Shown here one piece after another: positions 59,946 through 64,000 of a stretch of 64,000 nt of DNA. Numbering within the stretch: position 1 is the first letter of the stretch; each line of letters begins with the position of its first letter. The stretch is from Clostridium sp. (GTDB taxonomy: Bacteria > Bacillota > Clostridia > Lachnospirales > Lachnospiraceae). The notes beneath the pieces were generated by a model. It saw only the letters and a program-made list of their open reading frames with translations, was not told where the DNA came from and made no database searches. Made by a program: the position numbers and the translations under genes. The stretch covers positions 62,001 to 126,000 of the forward strand of contig JAGZZT010000015.1 in the NCBI GenBank assembly GCA_018377235.1, read 5' to 3'.

Positions 59946-62237
59946 ATGGATAAGTACGAGTTTAACATAAAGGTTGAACAGATTAAAAAGCTGGTAAATA
60001 AGGGCGATTATGAGACAGCTATGAAAATCGCCGATGGAATCGACTGGAGACGTGTCCGCAGCACCAGCCTGTTGGCGTCTATTTCTCAGGTATATGAGAG
60101 AAATGAGGAATATCAGGAGGCCAAGGATATCCTGCTTCTGGCTTTTGAGCGGGCGCCTATAGGAAAGGGCCTTCTGTTTAAGCTGACTGATCTGGCACTG
60201 AGAGAGGGCAATGTGTCTGAGGCAGAGGCATATTACAGAGAATTCTGCGAGCTGTGCGGAGAGGATCCCAGACAGAACCTTCTTCGCTATCTGATTCTGG
60301 AGGCAAAGCAGGCACCGCTGGAGCAGCTGATCGTTTCCCTGGAGCGTTACTGTCAGGACGAGCTGGATGAAAAATGGCTGTATAAGCTGGCAGAACTTTA
60401 CCAGAAGGCTGGCAGGGAAGAGGACTGTGTTCGCATCTGTGATAAGCTGATGCTGCTCTTTGGCCTTGGAAAGTACGTAGATAAGGCTATGACTCTGAAG
60501 CAGAAGTATGCACCTTTAACTAAGTACCAGATGGATCTTGTGGAAAACAGGGAAAAGTATGAGGAAAAACTGAGAACTGTGGAGGAGGAATACAGCTCTG
60601 GCCGCCGTCATACGGATGAGGATGAGATAGAGGCAGATGAGGATTTTGACGAAGCGGAACCGGAGCGTGATTCTGAGATGGAGGAAGCGCGCAGGGCTTC
60701 TGCAGATTCCTCGCTCAGGGAAGCACAGGCAGAGCGGGATCTGGCCCGCGAAATTTCCAAGATTCCTCAGGAAGAGTACCATGCAGACGAGGAGGACGAT
60801 CTGGGAGAAACAAGGGTTCTTACCGATATCAGAAGAGTGGGGAAAGAAGCTAAGGAGGACAGTTCAGAGGCTGTGAAGCAGACAGCGGCTGCAGCCGGCA
60901 TCAGGGCTGTAAGAAGCGCACAGGCAAGACAGGAGGAGCGGGCAGAGGAGACTGCCAGAAGAGAGGAAGCGATTGCCAAAGCCTATGAGGAAGAAGAAGA
61001 AACGGTGATTGAGGACTGGGATTTAGAGCCAGTGGAAAATGATAGCAATCATCTGATGATCGAGGCAGAGGATTCGGAGAGCGGACTTTCCCTTGCCCTT
61101 GATTCCTTAAAGAAAATCCATAGAGAGCTGGGCACTAAGAATCCTGTGGCTAAGATCAGCGCTCAGAATTTAAATCGCAGAGGTATTTTTTCTGTGGCAG
61201 ACCGTCTCAGCGGAAGAGATTTAATTATAGAGCGTGCGGCAGAACTGGATGAATTTTCTGTTCGTGATTTAAGTGAATTGATGGAGGCGGATAAAAGCGG
61301 CATGATCGTGGTTCTCATCGACACGCCGTCCAGAATGGAACGTCTTCACAATGAAAATCCTGGCCTGGCAGATAAATTTCAGTATATTGGCTGCAGGGCG
61401 CAGGAGAAGGCAGAAGATCCGGAGGAACAGGAAATTAAGAGAAGACAGGCGGCAGCGGCAGCAGAGGCAGCCCGCCGTCAGGCTGAATATGAGGCAGAAC
61501 AGGAAAGAAAGCGTCTGGAGGAAGAAGAAAAACGGCGCAGGGAAGCGGAAGAACAGGCTCATCGGCAGGAGGAAGAACGCAGATTAGAGGCGGCCCGCCT
61601 CCAGGCAGAGCGCGAGGCACAGATGGAGCGCCAGCGTCTCCAGGAAGAGGATGACCATTATACTGAGCAGGCTTCCCGGAACGAGTATGCAGAGCTTGAG
61701 GAAGAAGATTATGATTCTTCGGATTTCTATGATAAGGATGGAAGAACTGTTCGCTCTCATGATGATAGTGAACGTGATATTCGTGATTACAGAGAACATG
61801 ACGACTACAGCGAAGCGGATGATTTCCAAGGCAGCGGCGAGTTTGATAGGGAATATGAGGAGCGCGGTTCCTATCAGGAGGATGAATACCATGGAGAGGA
61901 CGCCTATGAGGACTCCTGGGACAATGAAGAAAAAAATTCCGAGAGCTATGCTGATGGCGACGATGACAGGGAGATGGATGTAGAGGAGTTCGCACAGTAT
62001 GCCTGCAAATATGCGTCAGAAATCGACTGCAGCATTTCGGGAAAGAGCATGCTTGCTCTTTATGAGCGTGCTGAGATGATGGAAGAGGACGGAGTCCCAC
62101 TGACAAAAGAAAGTGCGGAGGATCTTATAGAGGAGGCGGCTGACCGGGCGGAGAAGCCGTCCTTTGGAGGTTTCTTCTCATCTAAATATGATAAGGATGG
62201 TCTCCTGATTCTGAAGGAGAAGCATTTTTTTGATTAA
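59946..62237 (+). CDS. Large TPR protein with charged linker and degenerate ATPase-like domain
   Basis: 763 residues. TPR-like helical repeats span residues 1-200 (YETAMKIADGIDWRRVRSTS, YQEAKDILLLAFERAPIGKG). An acidic coiled linker covers about 210-370. A globular domain at about 375-490 (AKISAQNLNRRGIFSVADRL, then RDLIIERAAELDEFSVRDLS and GMIVVLIDTPSRM) resembles the inactive AAA-type domains seen after TPRs in Firmicutes. A second very charged region follows to 690, then a short C-terminal domain. No Walker motifs are visible. AGGAGATG lies before ATG 59946. Function unknown. Confidence 0.75.
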   Translation: MDKYEFNIKVEQIKKLVNKGDYETAMKIADGIDWRRVRSTSLLASISQVYERNEEYQEAKDILLLAFERAPIGKGLLFKLTDLALREGNVSEAEAYYREFCELCGEDPRQNLLRYLILEAKQAPLEQLIVSLERYCQDELDEKWLYKLAELYQKAGREEDCVRICDKLMLLFGLGKYVDKAMTLKQKYAPLTKYQMDLVENREKYEEKLRTVEEEYSSGRRHTDEDEIEADEDFDEAEPERDSEMEEARRASADSSLREAQAERDLAREISKIPQEEYHADEEDDLGETRVLTDIRRVGKEAKEDSSEAVKQTAAAAGIRAVRSAQARQEERAEETARREEAIAKAYEEEEETVIEDWDLEPVENDSNHLMIEAEDSESGLSLALDSLKKIHRELGTKNPVAKISAQNLNRRGIFSVADRLSGRDLIIERAAELDEFSVRDLSELMEADKSGMIVVLIDTPSRMERLHNENPGLADKFQYIGCRAQEKAEDPEEQEIKRRQAAAAAEAARRQAEYEAEQERKRLEEEEKRRREAEEQAHRQEEERRLEAARLQAEREAQMERQRLQEEDDHYTEQASRNEYAELEEEDYDSSDFYDKDGRTVRSHDDSERDIRDYREHDDYSEADDFQGSGEFDREYEERGSYQEDEYHGEDAYEDSWDNEEKNSESYADGDDDREMDVEEFAQYACKYASEIDCSISGKSMLALYERAEMMEEDGVPLTKESAEDLIEEAADRAEKPSFGGFFSSKYDKDGLLILKEKHFFD

Positions 62238-62250
62238 GAAAAATAGAGTA

Positions 62251-62344
62251 CAGCGCCAGAGTATATAGGCGTTACACAGATTCAGGCCAGCCGTCCTAAG
62301 GGATGCCGCTGGCCTGAACTTATCGTCAGGGGTTTCTGGCGCTG
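62251..62344 (+). other. Nested intergenic stem structure
   Basis: CAGCGCCAGA (62251-62260) is the exact complement of TCTGGCGCTG (62335-62344). Inside lies TTCAGGCCAGC/GCTGGCCTGAA (62281-62318) with a 16-base loop. The element of about 94 nt fills most of the gap after the TPR gene. It could be a terminator, a structured 3' end, or a dispersed repeat element. Confidence 0.7.
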
Positions 62345-62416
62345 AACTAAGCGCATAAAAAAGACTAAATTTTGAAAAAGCAAAGTACAGAAAAGAGATA
62401 ATATGGAGGACAGAAC

Positions 62417-63244
62417 GTGGATATCAAGTTGATTGCCCTTGATCTGGACGGAACGCTTTTGACTGAGGATAAACGGCTTTCAGAGAGAAACAGGAGAGCT
62501 TTGGAAGCCTGCATTCAAAAGGGAATTTACATTGTGCCCTGTACAGGCCGGACCTTTGAGGGAATTCCTGCCTCAGTCAGACAGATACAGGGGATACAGT
62601 ATGCGATTTTGACTAATGGAGCGCAGATTCAAAATGCAGTGACAGGAGAGGTGATTGAACGCAGAGCGCTGGACTGGCAGAAGGCAGTTCAGATCATTGA
62701 CAAAATAAGCGGCTATACTCTGATGTATGATACCTATGAAGATGGAAGAGGGAAAGCTGACAAGCGCTTTTTGGATGCGCTTGAATTTTATGAAATCCGC
62801 CCGGAGATCTGCGAATTAATCCGTAAAACAAGAGATCCTCTTTTGTCTCTAAGGGACTATTTGGATGAAAAGCATCCGTCTCTTGACAAGATGAATATTT
62901 ATTTTAAAGGTTATGACAGGGAGACGAAGCAAAGGGTAAGGGAGGAACTTGCTGAAATAGAAGGGATTGCTGTTACTTCATCTATGCCAAACAATTTAGA
63001 GGTAAACGGAGAAGGCGCTTCTAAGGGAAACGCGATTCTGCTTCTGGCACAGCACCTAGGGCTTTCCCCCAGCCAGACCATGGCTTTCGGCGATGGGGAA
63101 AATGACTGCAGTATGATGCAGCTTGCAGGGATCGGTGTAGCAATGGACAATGGAAATCCAGAACTTAAACAGCAGGCTGATTTTATTGCACGTTCCAATG
63201 AAGAGGACGGGATAGCCAGAGTGATTGAGAAGCTTATTTTATAA
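62417..63244 (+). CDS. HAD superfamily (Cof-type) phosphatase
   Basis: 275 residues. IALDLDGTLLTEDKRL at residues 6-21 (nucleophile Asp), CTGRTFEGIPA, a capping domain, a Lys-containing ASKGNAIL and MAFGDGENDCSMMQLAG near 215. It is a second Cof-like member, distinct from the one at 11644, and likely dephosphorylates sugar phosphates or cofactors. It starts at GTG 62417 behind GGAGGAC. Confidence 0.88.
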   Translation: MDIKLIALDLDGTLLTEDKRLSERNRRALEACIQKGIYIVPCTGRTFEGIPASVRQIQGIQYAILTNGAQIQNAVTGEVIERRALDWQKAVQIIDKISGYTLMYDTYEDGRGKADKRFLDALEFYEIRPEICELIRKTRDPLLSLRDYLDEKHPSLDKMNIYFKGYDRETKQRVREELAEIEGIAVTSSMPNNLEVNGEGASKGNAILLLAQHLGLSPSQTMAFGDGENDCSMMQLAGIGVAMDNGNPELKQQADFIARSNEEDGIARVIEKLIL

Positions 63245-63257
63245 AGAAAACAGATTA

Positions 63258-63300
63258 GCGTCAGTGTACAAAGGACGTGTTGGCTCTCGTACACTGACGC
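63258..63300. repeat. 12-bp perfect inverted repeat before the CvpA-family gene
   Basis: GCGTCAGTGTAC (63258-63269) and GTACACTGACGC (63289-63300) flank a 19-base loop. It sits 14 bp after the HAD gene and 43 bp before the next start. No T run follows, so an operator or processing site is as likely as a terminator. Confidence 0.6.
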
Positions 63301-63342
63301 CGAACAAAAACAATACATACAGAGCAGAGAAAGGGAAAATCT

Positions 63343-64000
63343 ATGCAGAACTGGTTAGCAATCGCAGCGGCTGTTTATCTGGCCGCTATGATTTTGATGG
63401 GACATCATAAGGGATTTATCAGAATGGCCGTTTCGGCCGTCTCCCTGATCATTACTCTGGCAGCAGTCAATATCGCTATGCCTCAGGTAACTTCCTATCT
63501 GAAACAGAATACAGAAGTGTACCAAACAATAGAAATTGCAATTGGAAATGCTATAGGGATAGACAATAGCGCTGACGAGGATACTCCGGCAGCTCAGCGG
63601 CAGAAAATAGAGACTCTAAAGCTTCCTGAGCGTTTAAAGGAAGGCCTTGTAGCAAACAACAATCATGAGGTCTACAATATGCTGGGAGCAGAGACCTTTT
63701 CGCGGTACGTGACAGGATACCTTGTTAACAATATGGTAAATTTGACAGTGTATATTCTTCTGTTTGCAGTCCTTTTCAGTACACTTCAAATTATTTCCAG
63801 ATGCCTGGACATAGTGGCCAGACTTCCTGTGTTATATGGGGTCAATAAGCTGGCGGGAGCAGCGCTGGGAGCTTTGGAAGGTCTCGTCTTTTTATGGCTT
63901 TTATGTCTGCTGGCAACGGCCTTCTCTACTGCAGAATGGGGGGCGAAGCTGATAGAGCTGATAGAGGAGAGCAGCTGGCTGTCTTACTTGTATGATCATA
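63343..64000 (+). CDS. CvpA family membrane protein (partial, runs off the window)
   Basis: The first 219 residues are visible. They start MQNWLAIAAAVYLAAMILMG, include the GFIRMAVSAVSLIITLAAVN helix, a soluble loop (about 55-115) and further helices (MVNLTVYILLFAVLFSTLQI, GVNKLAGAALGALEGLVFLW), the typical CvpA arrangement in which the last Gly-rich helix is conserved. Named after colicin V production, its basic role is unclear. AAAGGGAAA precedes ATG 63343. The end lies beyond the window. Confidence 0.85.
   Translation, partial: MQNWLAIAAAVYLAAMILMGHHKGFIRMAVSAVSLIITLAAVNIAMPQVTSYLKQNTEVYQTIEIAIGNAIGIDNSADEDTPAAQRQKIETLKLPERLKEGLVANNNHEVYNMLGAETFSRYVTGYLVNNMVNLTVYILLFAVLFSTLQIISRCLDIVARLPVLYGVNKLAGAALGALEGLVFLWLLCLLATAFSTAEWGAKLIELIEESSWLSYLYDH

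Noticed and set aside
61435..62106. A His/Pro-rich open frame antisense to the large TPR protein.
   Set aside because: Its unusual composition mirrors the Asp/Glu-rich linker of the sense protein; no start site or family match.

Overview
The window looks like a chromosomal segment of a spore-forming, anaerobic gut Firmicute of the Lachnospiraceae / Clostridium cluster XIVa type. The case rests on gene order and content: the run hup-rqcP-yabP-yabQ-divIC-spoIIE-tilS-hpt-ftsH, spoVG, spoVT, a SigI/RsgI pair, a Firmicute-type large SRP RNA, a GlgC/GlgD pair, a radical-SAM reductase activase, a flavin reductase-rubredoxin fusion and a DUF6128 protein. Ribosome binding sites are strong (AGGAGG-like), and GTG or TTG starts are common. 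I see no prophage, insertion sequence or CRISPR array.

Layout. 1-4.8 kb: an SLC13-type permease with a DUF6282 amidohydrolase-like enzyme, then a cation/proton antiporter overlapping a frameshifted second permease. 4.8-9.6 kb (minus strand): a VTC-type polyphosphate polymerase-domain protein, two DUF4956 membrane proteins flanking a secreted metallo-beta-lactamase-fold lipoprotein, then sigI-rsgI; the rsgI tail is a 36-bp repeat array broken by a 14-bp deletion. 9.8-17.6 kb: an orphan AraC-type response regulator and a sugar ABC transporter operon with HAD phosphatase, nucleoside hydrolase and a TIM-barrel isomerase. 17.7-19.6 kb: an A+T-rich patch of hypothetical and remnant genes. 19.7-25.6 kb: preQ1-I riboswitch-queT, murC, two DnaA-box clusters, a DnaD/helicase-loader pair and prs. 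25.7-31.5 kb: a zinc alcohol dehydrogenase, an SbcC/SbcD-like pair and asnS. 31.7-37.1 kb: glgC-glgD, spoVG, a LysR regulator and a divergent cysteine desulfidase gene with an attenuator-like leader. 37.2-39.7 kb: a promoter-driven, terminator-ended stretch that looks like an unassigned structured RNA, then a MutS2-like ATPase lacking Smr. 39.8-41.1 kb: spoVT and a YefM/YoeB module. 41.2-48.8 kb: mazG and the sporulation/division/housekeeping run to ftsH. 49-53.3 kb: a GH13 enzyme, tRNA-Tyr, tRNA-Leu and a DUF6128 protein. 53.3-64 kb: a radical-SAM activase, tadA, a rubredoxin fusion protein, ffs (SRP RNA), pfkA, dnaX-ybaB-recR, a large TPR protein, a HAD phosphatase and the start of a CvpA-family gene.

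The observations I would check first are the unassigned RNA candidate upstream of the MutS2-like gene, the abutting DnaA boxes in front of the helicase-loader genes, the broken repeat tail of RsgI, the polyphosphate-polymerase/DUF4956/lipoprotein cluster beside sigI, the cyuA leader, and a SpoIIE that lacks its membrane domain but keeps a Spo0A-type promoter with 21-bp spacing. All assignments come from reading the sequence; no database search was run.
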